Shown here one piece after another: positions 10,198-20,288 of a stretch of DNA of 64,000 nucleotides. The position numbers and the translations under genes are program-made. The DNA is from Rheinheimera sp. (GTDB lineage Bacteria > Pseudomonadota > Gammaproteobacteria > Enterobacterales > Alteromonadaceae): NCBI GenBank assembly GCA_003543135.1, contig DPJG01000033.1, positions 178,057 through 242,056 of the forward strand, given 5' to 3'. A model generated the notes under the pieces. The model saw only the letters and a list, made by a program, of their open reading frames with translations, was not told where the DNA came from and did not search any database. How positions within the stretch are numbered: position 1 is the stretch's first letter; each line of letters starts with the position of its first letter.

Positions 10198-13100
10198 ATG
10201 TTGATCCTGCGTGGTGCACCAGCACTGTCCGAGTTCAGAATTCAAAAGTTCATCGATCAATGCGCCAAAGCGGCGTTACCTGTCACCGAAATTTATGCCG
10301 AATTTGTCCATTTTGCTGATGTTACAGGCGATTTAACCGCCGAACAGCAGCATGTGCTCGACAAATTATTGACCTACGGACCAACCATCACCAGCCATCA
10401 ACCAACAGGACTTTTACTGTTGGTGACACCAAGACCCGGCACTATTTCGCCCTGGTCGTCTAAAGCCACTGACATTGCGCACAACTGTGGTTTAAATCAA
10501 ATCAAACGTTTAGAACGTGGTCTGGCTTATTATGTCGCTACCAGCCGTACTTTAACGGCCGATGAGCACAAACAACTGGCCGCTTTATTACATGACCGCA
10601 TGATGGAGTCGGTGTTTACTGAACTCAATCAGGCACAGGCGCTGTTCCGCAAAGCTGAACCTGCACCTTTAGCTTCAGTTGATATTTTAGCCGGTGGCCG
10701 TGAAGCACTGGTTGAAGCCAATATCCGCATGGGTTTAGCGCTGGCTGAAGATGAAATTGATTATCTGGTCAGCAACTTTAACGCGCTGGGCCGCAATCCA
10801 AATGACATCGAACTTTATATGTTCGCGCAGGCCAACTCTGAGCACTGCCGTCACAAAATTTTTAACGCCGACTGGACCATAGACGGTGAAAAACAGCCCA
10901 AGTCGCTGTTTAAAATGATTAAAAACACTTTTGAAAAAACGCCGGATTATGTGTTGTCGGCCTATAAAGATAACGCCGCTGTGATGGTTGGTTCCAAAGC
11001 AGGCCGTTTTTTCCCAACGCCTGATGCACAAGAGTATCAGTATCACCATGAAGATATTCATGTGCTGATGAAAGTGGAAACCCACAACCACCCAACCGCT
11101 ATTTCACCATTCCCAGGTGCAGCCACTGGTTCTGGTGGTGAAATCCGTGACGAAGGTGCAACAGGGGTTGGCTCTAAGCCAAAAGCTGGTCTGGTGGGTT
11201 TTTCGGTGTCTAACTTACGTATCCCGGGTTTTGAACAGCCGTGGGAAAGCGACTTTGGCAAACCAGACCGTATTGTCAACGCGCTCGACATCATGATTGA
11301 AGGCCCACTGGGTGGCGCTGCTTTTAACAACGAATTTGGCCGGCCGAATATTTTAGGTTATTTCCGTACTTACGAAGAAAAAGTGCCAAGCCACAATGGT
11401 GAAGAAGTGCGTGGTTACCACAAGCCAATTATGCTGGCCGGTGGTTTAGGCAATATCCGCGCTGAACATGTGCAAAAAGGTGAGTTACCTGTTGGTGCCA
11501 AGCTGGTGGTGTTAGGTGGCCCGGCGATGAATATCGGTTTGGGTGGTGGCGCCGCTTCGTCGATGGCTTCAGGTCAATCGGCGGAAGATTTAGATTTTGC
11601 GTCAGTACAACGGGAAAACCCGGAAATTGAACGCCGTTGTCAGGAAGTGATTGACCGCTGCTGGCAGCTGGGCGCAGACAACCCTATTGTGTTTATCCAC
11701 GACGTGGGTGCCGGTGGTTTATCCAACGCTTTCCCTGAACTGGTCAACGACGGTGGTGTGGGCGGTAAATTTGAGCTGCGCAACGTACCCAATGATGAAC
11801 CAGGCATGTCGCCGCTGGAGATCTGGTGTAACGAATCGCAGGAGCGTTATGTGATGGCCATTCCGGCCGACAAGATGCCGGTGTTTGAGCAAATCTGTAA
11901 ACGTGAACGTGCGCCATATGCGGTGGTGGGTGAAGCCACAGCTGAGCAGCATTTAACACTGTCAGATAAACACTTTGGCAATACGCCTATTGATTTACCG
12001 TTGTCAGTATTACTGGGCAAAGCACCAAAAATGCACCGTGATGTGACAAGTGCCAAAGGTGCGGGTAAAGCGCTGGATTTTGCCGGTGTCAGTATCAAAG
12101 ATGCCACTGAGCGTTTATTGCGTTTACCAACCATCGCTGAAAAAACTTTCTTAATCAGCATTGGCGACCGTTCAGTGACTGGTATGGTGGCGCGCGACCA
12201 GATGGTCGGCCCATGGCAGGTGCCTGTGGCTAACTGTGCTGTCACCACAGCGGCACTGGACACCTATCATGGTGAAGCCATGTCGATGGGTGAACGTACA
12301 CCTGTGGCGCTGTTAGACTTTGCCGCTTCTGCACGTCTGGCAGTGGCAGAAGCTATTACCAATATTGCAGCCACTGATATTGGCGAGCTCAAACGCATTA
12401 AACTCTCTGCCAACTGGATGTCTGCTGCCGGTCACCCGGGTGAGGACGCTGGTTTATATGCCGCAGTTAAAGCTATTGGCGAAGAATTATGCCCGGCGCT
12501 GGAAGTGACTATTCCGGTGGGTAAAGACTCAATGTCGATGAAAACCAAATGGCAACAAAATGGCGAAGACAAAGCTGTCACGTCACCATTATCCCTGGTG
12601 ATTACCGCTTTTGCCCGGGTTGAAGATGTACGTAAAACAGTGACGCCACAACTGCGCACTGACAAAGGCGCGTCGTCGTTATTGCTAATTGATTTAGGTT
12701 TGGGCGAAAACCGGTTAGGTGCTTCTTGTTTAGCTCAGGTATACAAACAGCTGGGCGAGACGACACCGGATTTAGCCACACCAGATTTGTTAATCAATTT
12801 CTTTAATGCCATTCAGAAGCTGACCACAGAGCAGAAACTGCTGGCGTACCATGACCGTTCAGACGGTGGTGTGCTGTTAACGCTGGCTGAAATGGCTTTT
12901 GCTGGTAAAGCGGGCTGGACAGTTGATGTTGCGGCTTTAGGCCAAAACAGCCAAAGCGACTTAGCGCTGCTGTTTAGCGAAGAGTTAGGTGCTGTCATTC
13001 AGGTGGCTGACACTGAGCTTGCTTATGTACAACAAGTGCTGGCGAGCTTTAACCTGCAGGCCAACAGCCATCTGTTAGGCGCTGTCAACAACAGCGACGA

Positions 13101-14100
13101 GCTGGTGGTACAACGTGCCGGTCAGGTTATTTTCAGCGATTCACGCACCCGTTTACGTTCTATCTGGGCAGAAACCACCTATCAGATGCAGGCACTGCGT
13201 GATAACCCGGATTGTGCCAAACAGGAGTTTGTGGCTAAGTCAGATAAAAACGATCCTGGCCTCAACGTAAAATTAAGCTTTGATTTAAATGAAGATGTGG
13301 CAGCGCCTTATATCCTCAAAGGGGCAAAACCACGCATTGCTGTGCTGCGTGAGCAGGGTGTGAACTCTCATGTGGAAATGGCAGCAGCCTTTAACCGCGC
13401 TGGTTTTACTGCGGTTGACGTGCATATGTCGGATATTTTGTCTGGACGTCGTGGTTTAGCAGAATTTAACGGTTTAGTGGCTTGTGGTGGTTTCTCATAC
13501 GGTGACGTTTTAGGCGCCGGTGAAGGCTGGGCCAAGTCTATTCTGTTTAACGACAAAGCCCGCAGCGAGTTTGCCCGTTTCTTTGAACGTGACAGCACCT
13601 TTACGCTGGGCGTGTGTAACGGTTGTCAGATGGTCTCTAACCTGAAAACGCTGATCCCTGGTGCTGAGTTATGGCCACGTTTTGTGCGTAACAAGTCAGA
13701 CCGTTTTGAAGCACGTTTTAGCTTAGTGCAAGTGCAGCAAAGCCAATCTGTATTAATGGCGGGTATGGCCAGTTCACAGATGCCAATTGCGGTGTCGCAT
13801 GGTGAAGGTCATGCCGAGTTTGCAAGCGCTGCCGCTTTAGCCGCCGCGGAGCAGCAAGGCATAGTGGCGCTGCGTTTTGTTGACAACTATGGTCAGGTCA
13901 CGCAGCAGTACCCGAACAACCCGAACGGTTCGCCAAATGGTATTACCGCGCTGACTACCACAGATGGCCGTGCCACTATTATGATGCCACACCCTGAGCG
14001 GGTATTCCGCGCCGTCAGCAACAGCTGGCATCCGGATGAATGGCAGGAAGACAGCCCGTGGATGCGGATGTTCCGTAACGCGCGGGTTTGGCTGGGGTAA
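10198..14100 (+). CDS. purL: Phosphoribosylformylglycinamidine synthase (large, single-chain)
   Basis: PurL converts FGAR to FGAM with glutamine and ATP in purine synthesis. At 1300 residues this is the fused gammaproteobacterial form. The N-terminal domain is followed by the linker, then two AIR-synthase-like halves ([27 protein letters not shown] marks the first, and [19 protein letters not shown] lies in the second). A C-terminal class I glutaminase domain carries the nucleophile cysteine in LGVCNGCQM, and [10 protein letters not shown] lies near the end. The gene stands alone between divergent mltF and a terminator. Its job fits with guaA and guaB in the same window, though they are not in one operon. 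Confidence 0.98.
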   Translation: MLILRGAPALSEFRIQKFIDQCAKAALPVTEIYAEFVHFADVTGDLTAEQQHVLDKLLTYGPTITSHQPTGLLLLVTPRPGTISPWSSKATDIAHNCGLNQIKRLERGLAYYVATSRTLTADEHKQLAALLHDRMMESVFTELNQAQALFRKAEPAPLASVDILAGGREALVEANIRMGLALAEDEIDYLVSNFNALGRNPNDIELYMFAQANSEHCRHKIFNADWTIDGEKQPKSLFKMIKNTFEKTPDYVLSAYKDNAAVMVGSKAGRFFPTPDAQEYQYHHEDIHVLMKVETHNHPTAISPFPGAATGSGGEIRDEGATGVGSKPKAGLVGFSVSNLRIPGFEQPWESDFGKPDRIVNALDIMIEGPLGGAAFNNEFGRPNILGYFRTYEEKVPSHNGEEVRGYHKPIMLAGGLGNIRAEHVQKGELPVGAKLVVLGGPAMNIGLGGGAASSMASGQSAEDLDFASVQRENPEIERRCQEVIDRCWQLGADNPIVFIHDVGAGGLSNAFPELVNDGGVGGKFELRNVPNDEPGMSPLEIWCNESQERYVMAIPADKMPVFEQICKRERAPYAVVGEATAEQHLTLSDKHFGNTPIDLPLSVLLGKAPKMHRDVTSAKGAGKALDFAGVSIKDATERLLRLPTIAEKTFLISIGDRSVTGMVARDQMVGPWQVPVANCAVTTAALDTYHGEAMSMGERTPVALLDFAASARLAVAEAITNIAATDIGELKRIKLSANWMSAAGHPGEDAGLYAAVKAIGEELCPALEVTIPVGKDSMSMKTKWQQNGEDKAVTSPLSLVITAFARVEDVRKTVTPQLRTDKGASSLLLIDLGLGENRLGASCLAQVYKQLGETTPDLATPDLLINFFNAIQKLTTEQKLLAYHDRSDGGVLLTLAEMAFAGKAGWTVDVAALGQNSQSDLALLFSEELGAVIQVADTELAYVQQVLASFNLQANSHLLGAVNNSDELVVQRAGQVIFSDSRTRLRSIWAETTYQMQALRDNPDCAKQEFVAKSDKNDPGLNVKLSFDLNEDVAAPYILKGAKPRIAVLREQGVNSHVEMAAAFNRAGFTAVDVHMSDILSGRRGLAEFNGLVACGGFSYGDVLGAGEGWAKSILFNDKARSEFARFFERDSTFTLGVCNGCQMVSNLKTLIPGAELWPRFVRNKSDRFEARFSLVQVQQSQSVLMAGMASSQMPIAVSHGEGHAEFASAAALAAAEQQGIVALRFVDNYGQVTQQYPNNPNGSPNGITALTTTDGRATIMMPHPERVFRAVSNSWHPDEWQEDSPWMRMFRNARVWLG

Positions 14101-14149
14101 TGTCAGCCTGGCGTGATTTGCTGCGGCAATAGCGCCAATCTGTGTTTGT

Positions 14150-14176
14150 AAAAAACCAGCTGCGGCTGGTTTTTTA
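14150..14176 (+). terminator. Rho-independent terminator after purL
   Basis: AAAAAACCAGC, a 3-base loop and GCTGGTTTTTT lie 50 bases after the purL stop. Confidence 0.85.
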
Positions 14177-14206
14177 TTGCGGTAGATTTCAGGTGTGGTA
14201 GCAGAT

Positions 14207-14237
14207 AAAAAAACAGCGGCATCAGCCGCTGTTTTTT
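14207..14237 (-). terminator. Terminator of ompW (usable from both sides)
   Basis: AAAAAAACAGCGGC, a short loop and GCCGCTGTTTTTTT form a near-perfect inverted repeat with A and T tracts on both sides, 20 bases past the end of the ompW reading frame. Confidence 0.8.
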
Positions 14238-14258
14238 TGTGTGGTTGTTTAATGCGCT

Positions 14259-14957
14259 TTACATTGTCCAGCGTACGCCAACCATCACCACCAGCGGGTC
14301 AATCTGTACCTCAACTTTTTGAATAGTGTTGCCGTTTACTTTGACTTCACCTGTAGTGTCGATGTCCATTTTGCTGACCATCAGGTGGGCACCCCAGTTG
14401 CTATTGATCTGATAATTAACACCAGCCTGCAAAGCTAAACCAAAGCTGTCATCCAGTTTTAAATCCACGTCATCCGCGCTGGTGGTGACTTTCAGCGCCT
14501 GCAGTGTGCTTTTTAACGTACCAGATGCGGATGAATCAAAAAATTTGGTGTAGTTCAGGCCAACACCAACAAAAGGGTCAAACTTGCTGTCGCCCAAGTC
14601 AAAATGATACTGCGCCACTAAGGTTGGTGGTAAATGTTTGGTGTTGCCGATATCCAGACCGTCAATGGCTGAACCTTTCACTTCCACATCATGGCTGAAC
14701 GGCGTGGCGGCAATCAGCTCGACAGTCCAGTTTTTGTTGATGGCATAATCCAGCGTTAAACCCAGCTGCGTATTGTTATTCACGGAGACCGCGGTAGAGC
14801 CTGCCGGTAACCCAGCCACTTGTTCCACCACATTCAGCGAGCTGCTGCTGTCGTTTGGCGCTACGGTAATAGCGCCCACATTCACCGATAAACCGGCAAA
14901 AGCCGGGGCAGACAGAGTTCCAATAGCCAGAACCAGAGCGCTGATAGCTGTTTTCAT
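14259..14957 (-). CDS. ompW: OmpW family outer membrane beta-barrel protein
   Basis: OmpW proteins are eight-stranded outer membrane barrels linked to passage of small hydrophobic molecules and to stress responses. The 232-residue protein starts at the ATG at 14957, with AAGGAAAAC just upstream, and has a clear signal peptide ending APAFA/GL. The mature part has alternating barrel strands, including LGLTLDYAINKNWTVELIAATPFSHDV, PPTLVAQYHFDLGDSKFDPFVGVGLNYTKFF and a final DPLVVMVGVRWTM ending in an aromatic residue near the terminus, as in OmpW. A 54-residue upstream extension of the frame is not protein-like and was rejected. Confidence 0.92.
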   Translation of the reverse strand: MKTAISALVLAIGTLSAPAFAGLSVNVGAITVAPNDSSSSLNVVEQVAGLPAGSTAVSVNNNTQLGLTLDYAINKNWTVELIAATPFSHDVEVKGSAIDGLDIGNTKHLPPTLVAQYHFDLGDSKFDPFVGVGLNYTKFFDSSASGTLKSTLQALKVTTSADDVDLKLDDSFGLALQAGVNYQINSNWGAHLMVSKMDIDTTGEVKVNGNTIQKVEVQIDPLVVMVGVRWTM

Positions 14958-15132
14958 CTTTGTTTTCCTTAGGATTTGTGCGTTTTTGCAACTGCAGGCA
15001 TTGTGCGCTTTGCCGGATGAAAAACTTTGGGCTGGATCAAAGAACAATGGAGGTAACCCTGATTTTCCGTGCAGAATTTGATGTAAAACAAAGTTTGCTG
15101 TGGTGCCGACCAGACCCACTTTGTTGAAAAAT

Positions 15133-15148
15133 TACATACGTATGCAAG
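15133..15148. promoter_or_regulatory. Candidate operator of the sugar transporter gene
   Basis: The core CATACGTATG at 15135-15144 is a perfect palindrome, and one more A/T pair flanks it on each side apart from a single mismatched pair (TTACATACGTATGCAA overall). It ends about ten bases before the -35 box of the next promoter. The size and symmetry fit a dimeric repressor or activator, but I cannot name the regulator. Confidence 0.45.
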
Positions 15149-15157
15149 GGGTGGTGC

Positions 15158-15186
15158 TTTGCATTCCGGTTGCCTGCGCGTATAGT
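15158..15186 (+). promoter_or_regulatory. Candidate sigma-70 promoter of the sugar transporter
   Basis: TTTGCA at 15158-15163 and TATAGT at 15181-15186 have a 17-base spacer. The predicted transcript would carry a leader of about 110 bases before the ATG at 15302. I see no clear riboswitch fold in that leader. Confidence 0.5.
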
Positions 15187-15301
15187 ACAAACAGTCTGAT
15201 ATGCGTGCAGGCCTTGGCAGTCAAGCCTGGCGGGGGAGAGAACTGCAAAAGCGCACATCGGGTACATCACAGGATAGACAGACCATAACAAGAGAAATTG
15301 T

Positions 15302-16561
15302 ATGTCAGTAACCACACCGACCAGCGCAAGCGCAGCGCAGGGCGAAGCCGGGCAAAATTATCATTTTGCTCTGACCAGCCTGACTTTTTTGTTTTTTATC
15401 TGGGGTTTTATTACCTGTTTAAACGATATTTTAATCCCGCATCTGAAAAACGTGTTTGACCTGAACTACACCCAGGCCATGTTGATCCAGTTCTGTTTTT
15501 TTGGTGCTTATTTTCTGGTGTCCATTCCGGCCGGTTTCCTGGTGAAAAAAGCCGGTTACCAGCGCGGTATTGTGATAGGGTTGATTATTGCCGCCATCGG
15601 CTGTTTATTGTTTTATCCGGCCGCTTCGTTGCAGCAATATCCGTTATTTCTGGGCGCACTTTTTGTGCTGGCATCCGGTATCACGATTTTACAGGTGGCA
15701 GCCAACCCTTATGTAACAGCCCTTGGAAAAGCAGAAACGGCGTCCAGCCGCTTAACCATGACGCAGGCTTTTAATTCATTAGGCACTACTATTGCTCCCT
15801 GGTTTGGAGGTTTGTTGATCCTGGCTGCTGCAACTGCCGAGGTGGGCACTGCTGAGTTTAAAGCGCAGGAAGCTGCCGCTGTGCAGGTGCCTTATCTGAT
15901 GCTGGCCACCGCCTTATTGGTGCTGGCGGTTATTTTTGCGCTGCTGAAACTGCCCAAAGTGACAGAACATCACCAAACTGAAGTCGCTGATGCCAACCCG
16001 GGGTCGGCCTGGCAATACAGCCATCTGATGTTAGGTGCTCTGGGTATTTTTGTGTATGTGGGTGGTGAAGTCGCCATCGGCAGCTTTTTGGTGAACTTCC
16101 TTGGTGAGCCGGATATTGCTGGTTTAGCCGAAGCCGATGCCGCCAAATACATCAGTTATTATTGGGGCGGTGCTCTGGTTGGCCGTGTGATTGGCGCTTT
16201 AGTGATGCAAAAAATTGCGGCAGGTAAAGTGCTGGCCTTTAATGCGGTGGCTGCTGCCGCTCTGGTGTTGCTTGCCATCACCGGCTCTGGCGCCCTTGCT
16301 ATGTGGGCCATTCTGGCGGTGGGTTTATTTAACTCTATTATGTTCCCAACCATTTTTAGTCTGGCGGTGACAGGTTTAGGCAAATACACCAGTCAGGGGA
16401 GTGGAGTACTCTGCCTGGCTATTGTCGGCGGCGCTATAGTACCGCTGCTGCAGGGCGTGCTGGCTGATACCATTGGTTTGCAGCTGTCCTTTATTCTGCC
16501 GGTGCTTTGTTACGCTTATATCTGTTTTTACGGTTTAAAAGGGTCTGTGCCAAAACAATAA
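15302..16561 (+). CDS. Sugar MFS transporter of the FucP/GluP type
   Basis: This 419-residue inner-membrane protein has about 12 membrane segments and family hallmarks: [26 protein letters not shown] near the N-terminus, [11 protein letters not shown] in segment 2, and [12 protein letters not shown] followed by [17 protein letters not shown]. These are typical of the FHS family of proton/sugar symporters that take up fucose, glucose, galactose or N-acetylglucosamine; the exact sugar cannot be read from the sequence. The hydrophilic N-terminal 24 residues are not part of the conserved core. There is no sugar kinase or regulator next to it. The upstream palindrome suggests control by a dimeric regulator encoded elsewhere. 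The gene ends in a bidirectional terminator. Confidence 0.88.
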   Translation: MSVTTPTSASAAQGEAGQNYHFALTSLTFLFFIWGFITCLNDILIPHLKNVFDLNYTQAMLIQFCFFGAYFLVSIPAGFLVKKAGYQRGIVIGLIIAAIGCLLFYPAASLQQYPLFLGALFVLASGITILQVAANPYVTALGKAETASSRLTMTQAFNSLGTTIAPWFGGLLILAAATAEVGTAEFKAQEAAAVQVPYLMLATALLVLAVIFALLKLPKVTEHHQTEVADANPGSAWQYSHLMLGALGIFVYVGGEVAIGSFLVNFLGEPDIAGLAEADAAKYISYYWGGALVGRVIGALVMQKIAAGKVLAFNAVAAAALVLLAITGSGALAMWAILAVGLFNSIMFPTIFSLAVTGLGKYTSQGSGVLCLAIVGGAIVPLLQGVLADTIGLQLSFILPVLCYAYICFYGLKGSVPKQ

Positions 16562-16578
16562 GGCATTCACCTGACCAT

Positions 16579-16609
16579 AAAAAAAACCGCCTGCTGGCGG
16601 TTTTTTTTA
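16579..16609. terminator. Bidirectional terminator, MFS gene and acyltransferase gene
   Basis: AAAAAAAACCGCC, a 4-base loop and GGCGGTTTTTTTT can stop transcription from the MFS gene on the + strand and from the acyltransferase gene on the - strand. Confidence 0.88.
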
Positions 16610-16645
16610 TGGGTTGCTGTCGCTTGTGGTACTGTGTTTTTGTCA

Positions 16646-18391
16646 TCAGACATCGGCAGTTGCAGCTTCCTGCTCGGGCTGGGTTTCGCCAAGATAACGT
16701 TGTTTTTTCGCACTTTTCAGCATAGTTAAATCCACCAGCACCAAACCATCCACACAATCGGCAAAGTCAGGATCCACACCAAAAGCCAGAAACTTCACAC
16801 CACCGGGTTCGGCAATTTCGCTGTACTGTTTATACAAGGTAGGAACACTGAGGCCCATATGTGCCAGCAGGTGTTTGAGCTGGGTAAAGTCGGCCTGATA
16901 GTTATTGCCGCTAAAATGTTGTTGCAGCTGCTCCAGAGTGGCAAAAGGCAGCTGATAAGGCAGATTAGGCACAGCACTGTCATTTTCTTCCGAAAAATAC
17001 AAAGTATAAAAATACACCAGCAAGTCGCGTGCGGCTTTGGGGTAGGCATTGGACAAACTGACGCCGCCAAACAAATACCGCAGCTGGGGCTGGCGTTTTA
17101 AATAAGCACCAATGCCATACCACAAGTAGTCGAGGCTGCGTTTGCCCCAGTATTTGGGCTGCACAAAACTGCGGCCAAGTTCCAGCCCCTGCGCCAGATA
17201 AGGTGTCATCTGCTCACTAAAACGAAACAAAGAAGCGGTATACAAACCTTCAATGCCATGTGCTGCCATCACCTGTTGGGTATTGGCAAAACGATAAGCA
17301 CCCACAATTTCCAGCTCATCGTTGTCCCATAAAATGAGCTGCTCGTAATAACTGTCAAAACGGTCGATGTCGCGGCGCAGGCCACTGCCTTCGCCTACGG
17401 CACGAAAAGATATTTCCCTAAGCCGGCCAATTTCACGCAATATCGGCGAGCTTAAAGCCGACTGATACAGATAAATTTGTTTGCCATCCGAGGTTTCACC
17501 CAATAATTCGCAGGCGGCAATGGCTTTTTTCAGTTCTTGCCGGTCTTCGGGGTGAGCAATGGCGGTTTGGGTTTTAAACAGCGGCGTTTTGTTTTTGCCA
17601 AGCCGGTATAAGTGTTTTTTAAACAGTTTGACACAGGCCTGGGTTTCCAGCGGCAGCTGGGCAAAACTGTCATAAGGGATCAGCTCACCAATCCGGATGC
17701 CAATGCTTTTATGTTTTTGTTTAAACATCTCCTGCACCAGCAACATAGTGGCCAATGGTTTGTACAGCATCGAAGCGCCATAAAACAGCGCCGAGTTGCG
17801 GGCGTCGATATACACCGGCAGCACCGGCGCTTTGGCTGCTTTGGCAAAACGTAAAAAACCGGCATGCCATTTGCCGTCGCGGATGCCGTTAGGTTTCAGG
17901 CGGGACACTTCACCGGCCGGAAAGACAATAACAGCCCCTTCGCCGGCCAGATGTTGACTGATCCGATCCAGGTAACGTCGTTCTGTGCCACCTTGCATAT
18001 TATTCACTGGCAACAGCAGCTGATGCAGAGGCGTCACCGCGCTTAGCAGCTGATTAGCGACGACTTTCACATCAGGGCGCACTTCGTGGACTAATTTCAC
18101 CAGCGCCAGCCCATCGAGCGAGCCAATAGGGTGATTGGCAATAATTACCAGCCGGCCCTGGGTGGGAATACGTTCCAGTTCGTTGTCGCGTACGGCATAA
18201 CTAAAGTGAAAATACTGCAGCACCTGCTCAATAAATTCGATGCCCTGCAGGTGTGGATAACGCTCGGCAAAAGCGCTGAATTCCTGCTCATGTAACAGAT
18301 GTTTGAGTGCCCCTTTCACCGGTTTTTCCAGCCAGGGTTTGTGCTGCAACTGTGGCAGATGTTGTGCCACCACCTGATCAACGTTAATCAT
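16646..18391 (-). CDS. olsF: OlsF-like fused acyltransferase (PlsC plus GNAT-type N-acyltransferase)
   Basis: The 581-residue protein has two catalytic domains. Residues of about 60-270 are a PlsC-like glycerolipid acyltransferase with NHPIGSLDG (His87, Asp93, an H-x5-D variant of the usual H-x4-D) and VIVFPAGEVSR. Residues of about 300-560 match the OlsB-type N-acyltransferase fold (LREISFRAVGEG, LFRFSEQMTP, ELGRSFVQPKYWG, YLFGGVSLS). This order and length fit OlsF, the bifunctional enzyme of Serratia proteamaculans that makes ornithine lipids by N-acylation and then O-acylation. I infer an aminolipid product. Ornithine is not proven, and related enzymes use other amino acids. Start ATG 18391 is preferred because GGAG lies 5 bases before it; GTG 18397 is an alternative. 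Confidence 0.82.
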   Translation of the reverse strand: MINVDQVVAQHLPQLQHKPWLEKPVKGALKHLLHEQEFSAFAERYPHLQGIEFIEQVLQYFHFSYAVRDNELERIPTQGRLVIIANHPIGSLDGLALVKLVHEVRPDVKVVANQLLSAVTPLHQLLLPVNNMQGGTERRYLDRISQHLAGEGAVIVFPAGEVSRLKPNGIRDGKWHAGFLRFAKAAKAPVLPVYIDARNSALFYGASMLYKPLATMLLVQEMFKQKHKSIGIRIGELIPYDSFAQLPLETQACVKLFKKHLYRLGKNKTPLFKTQTAIAHPEDRQELKKAIAACELLGETSDGKQIYLYQSALSSPILREIGRLREISFRAVGEGSGLRRDIDRFDSYYEQLILWDNDELEIVGAYRFANTQQVMAAHGIEGLYTASLFRFSEQMTPYLAQGLELGRSFVQPKYWGKRSLDYLWYGIGAYLKRQPQLRYLFGGVSLSNAYPKAARDLLVYFYTLYFSEENDSAVPNLPYQLPFATLEQLQQHFSGNNYQADFTQLKHLLAHMGLSVPTLYKQYSEIAEPGGVKFLAFGVDPDFADCVDGLVLVDLTMLKSAKKQRYLGETQPEQEAATADV

Positions 18392-18598
18392 ACCCACTCC
18401 GCTTGGCTTGTATTTGCTTCAGGTTAAGCATCGGGTATGACATTCAGGTCACAAATTTATGGCAATTTGCTGAATATTTTGCCTTGCACTCGATTAAGCC
18501 CTGCGTTCGCTTTGGACTTGTGCAGGATGGCTGGGTGATAACAGGCTGGACGCACAGAGTTGCTTTGTTAGAATGCGGTATTGGCCGAAGGAGTATTT

Positions 18599-19519
18599 AT
18601 GTCTATTGCCCTGCTGATCCCCGATCGCAAGCTCGATCAGTTACAACAAAAATTACAGCAACAATTGCCCGGAGTGACGATTGAAATCTGGCCTGAGATC
18701 AGCAAACCAGAGGCTGTTGATTTTGCGGTGGTGTGGCGCCAGCCAGCCAATAGCCTGACGGCTTTTCCAAAGTTAAAAGCGCTGCAGTCCTTTGGTGCCG
18801 GGGTGGATAGTATTCTGTCAGATCCCGGATTACCCGATGTGCCGCTGGCCCGTATAGTCGACCCCGATTTAACCCGCTCTATGCTGAATTATCTGCATGG
18901 CGTGTTGCTGCATTATCAGCTGCGTTTTGATCAGTTTGCCATGCAGCAGCAAAAGCAGCAGTGGAAAGCGCGCAGCCCGAGAAAAATTCAACAGCTGTGT
19001 GTGCTTGGATTAGGTGAGCTTGGCAAAGCAGCCGCCTTGTATTTTCAGGCGTTGGGTTATCAGCTTAGTGGTTGGTCAGCGAGCCCTAAACAAATTGTCG
19101 GTGTTGCCTGTTATGCCGGTTTAAACGAATTTGCTAAAGCCGTTGCAGAAGCTGATGTGGTGATTTGTTTATTACCCCTGACAGCCCAAACCGAAAATTT
19201 GCTGAATGATCAAAGGTTATCGCAGTTTAAACCCGGCGCTATTCTGGTGAATGTGGCCAGAGGCGCTATAGTAGATGACCTGGCATTATTACAAAATCTT
19301 GACAGTGGTCAGCTTGGCGCTGCTTGTCTGGATGTGTTCCGAACTGAACCTTTACCGGCAGAACATCCGTTCTGGCAACACAGTGCTGTGCTGCTGACCC
19401 CCCATATTTCAGCGGTCACCAATGCCGATACTGCAGTGTTACAAATTGCAGAAAATTACCGCAGAGTGCAGGCTGCTTTGCCCATGTTCAATCTGGTCGA
19501 CAAACAACGAGGTTATTAA
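18599..19519 (+). CDS. ghrA: Glyoxylate/hydroxypyruvate reductase A-like D-2-hydroxyacid dehydrogenase
   Basis: The 306-residue protein matches NAD(P)-dependent D-isomer-specific 2-hydroxyacid dehydrogenases of the GhrA group, which reduce glyoxylate and hydroxypyruvate. The substrate domain has SFGAGVDSIL. The Rossmann fold has VLGLGELGKAAA. Catalytic residues appear in NVARGAIVD (Arg), DVFRTEPLP (Glu) and TPHISAVT (His). The ATG at 18599 has a strong GAAGGAG site 6 bases upstream; an in-frame TTG six codons earlier is less likely. The stop overlaps the start of the next gene (TAATG), so translation is probably coupled. Confidence 0.88.
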   Translation: MSIALLIPDRKLDQLQQKLQQQLPGVTIEIWPEISKPEAVDFAVVWRQPANSLTAFPKLKALQSFGAGVDSILSDPGLPDVPLARIVDPDLTRSMLNYLHGVLLHYQLRFDQFAMQQQKQQWKARSPRKIQQLCVLGLGELGKAAALYFQALGYQLSGWSASPKQIVGVACYAGLNEFAKAVAEADVVICLLPLTAQTENLLNDQRLSQFKPGAILVNVARGAIVDDLALLQNLDSGQLGAACLDVFRTEPLPAEHPFWQHSAVLLTPHISAVTNADTAVLQIAENYRRVQAALPMFNLVDKQRGY

Positions 19520-20283
19520 TGGCGGCGTTTCAACTGGAAAAATACGATCATCTGGCGGTGTTAACGTTAAACAGCGCGGAAAAACGCAATTTACTGACAC
19601 CACAAAGTGCGCTGGCTATTGCAGAGGCGGTTAATGCATTACCGGATGATCCAGCCATTAAAGCGCTGGCTGTTACAGGCCGCAATGACTCTTTTTGTTC
19701 AGGTGCCGACTTAGCCGCTTTACAGCAGGCAGCCTTCGGGGATGGCGAGGAGTTGCAGCAAATTTATGCTGCTTTTACCTCTGTGGCACATAGTCCTTTA
19801 CTCACCATTGCTTTATTAAATGGCCCGGCCCTTGGCGCCGGTATGAATCTGGCGATGGCCTGTGATATTCGCCTTGCCAGCGAACAAGCCTGGTTTGAAA
19901 GCCGGTTTTTCCAGCTGGCCATTCATCCGGGCGGCGGCCACACCTGGTTATTGCCACAACTGGTCGGCTGGCAGCAGGCGGCTGCTATGGTGTTTTGCGG
20001 TGAACGTTTATCGGCGCAACAAGCGCTGGTAACAGGTTTTGTCAAAGAGTTATGGCCGGAAGAACAATTATTAACCCGTGCGAAACAACTGACCGCCGGG
20101 TTAAAATCGCTGCCCACCGAATTAGTGCGCCAAACCAAAAATACCATGTTGGCGATGCGCCACTGCAGCCGGCAGGATGACGCTGTGGCTTTTGAATTCC
20201 GGCAGCAATTTCACAGTTTACAGCAGCCGGAAGCCCAGCAGCATATTGCGGCTCTGATTGAAAAAATCAAAAGGAAGTTCTGA
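19519..20283 (+). CDS. Enoyl-CoA hydratase/isomerase (crotonase) family protein
   Basis: The 254-residue protein has the crotonase fold with both oxyanion-hole segments: DSFCSGADLAAL and NGPALGAGMNLAMACDIRLAS. An acidic residue occurs in the next helix region (AWFESRFFQLAIHPGGGHTWLLP). The family acts on acyl-CoA thioesters, but the sequence alone does not separate hydratase, isomerase or hydrolase. It is translationally coupled to ghrA and only 5 bases from the next gene, so the three probably form one operon. No other beta-oxidation gene is near. Confidence 0.85.
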   Translation: MAAFQLEKYDHLAVLTLNSAEKRNLLTPQSALAIAEAVNALPDDPAIKALAVTGRNDSFCSGADLAALQQAAFGDGEELQQIYAAFTSVAHSPLLTIALLNGPALGAGMNLAMACDIRLASEQAWFESRFFQLAIHPGGGHTWLLPQLVGWQQAAAMVFCGERLSAQQALVTGFVKELWPEEQLLTRAKQLTAGLKSLPTELVRQTKNTMLAMRHCSRQDDAVAFEFRQQFHSLQQPEAQQHIAALIEKIKRKF

Positions 20284-20288
20284 GTTTT

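Noticed and set aside
18388-18440. TCATACCC ... GGGTATGA inverted pair near the olsF start
   Set aside because: The arms are short, 37 bases apart and one overlaps the olsF start codon, so chance is likely.
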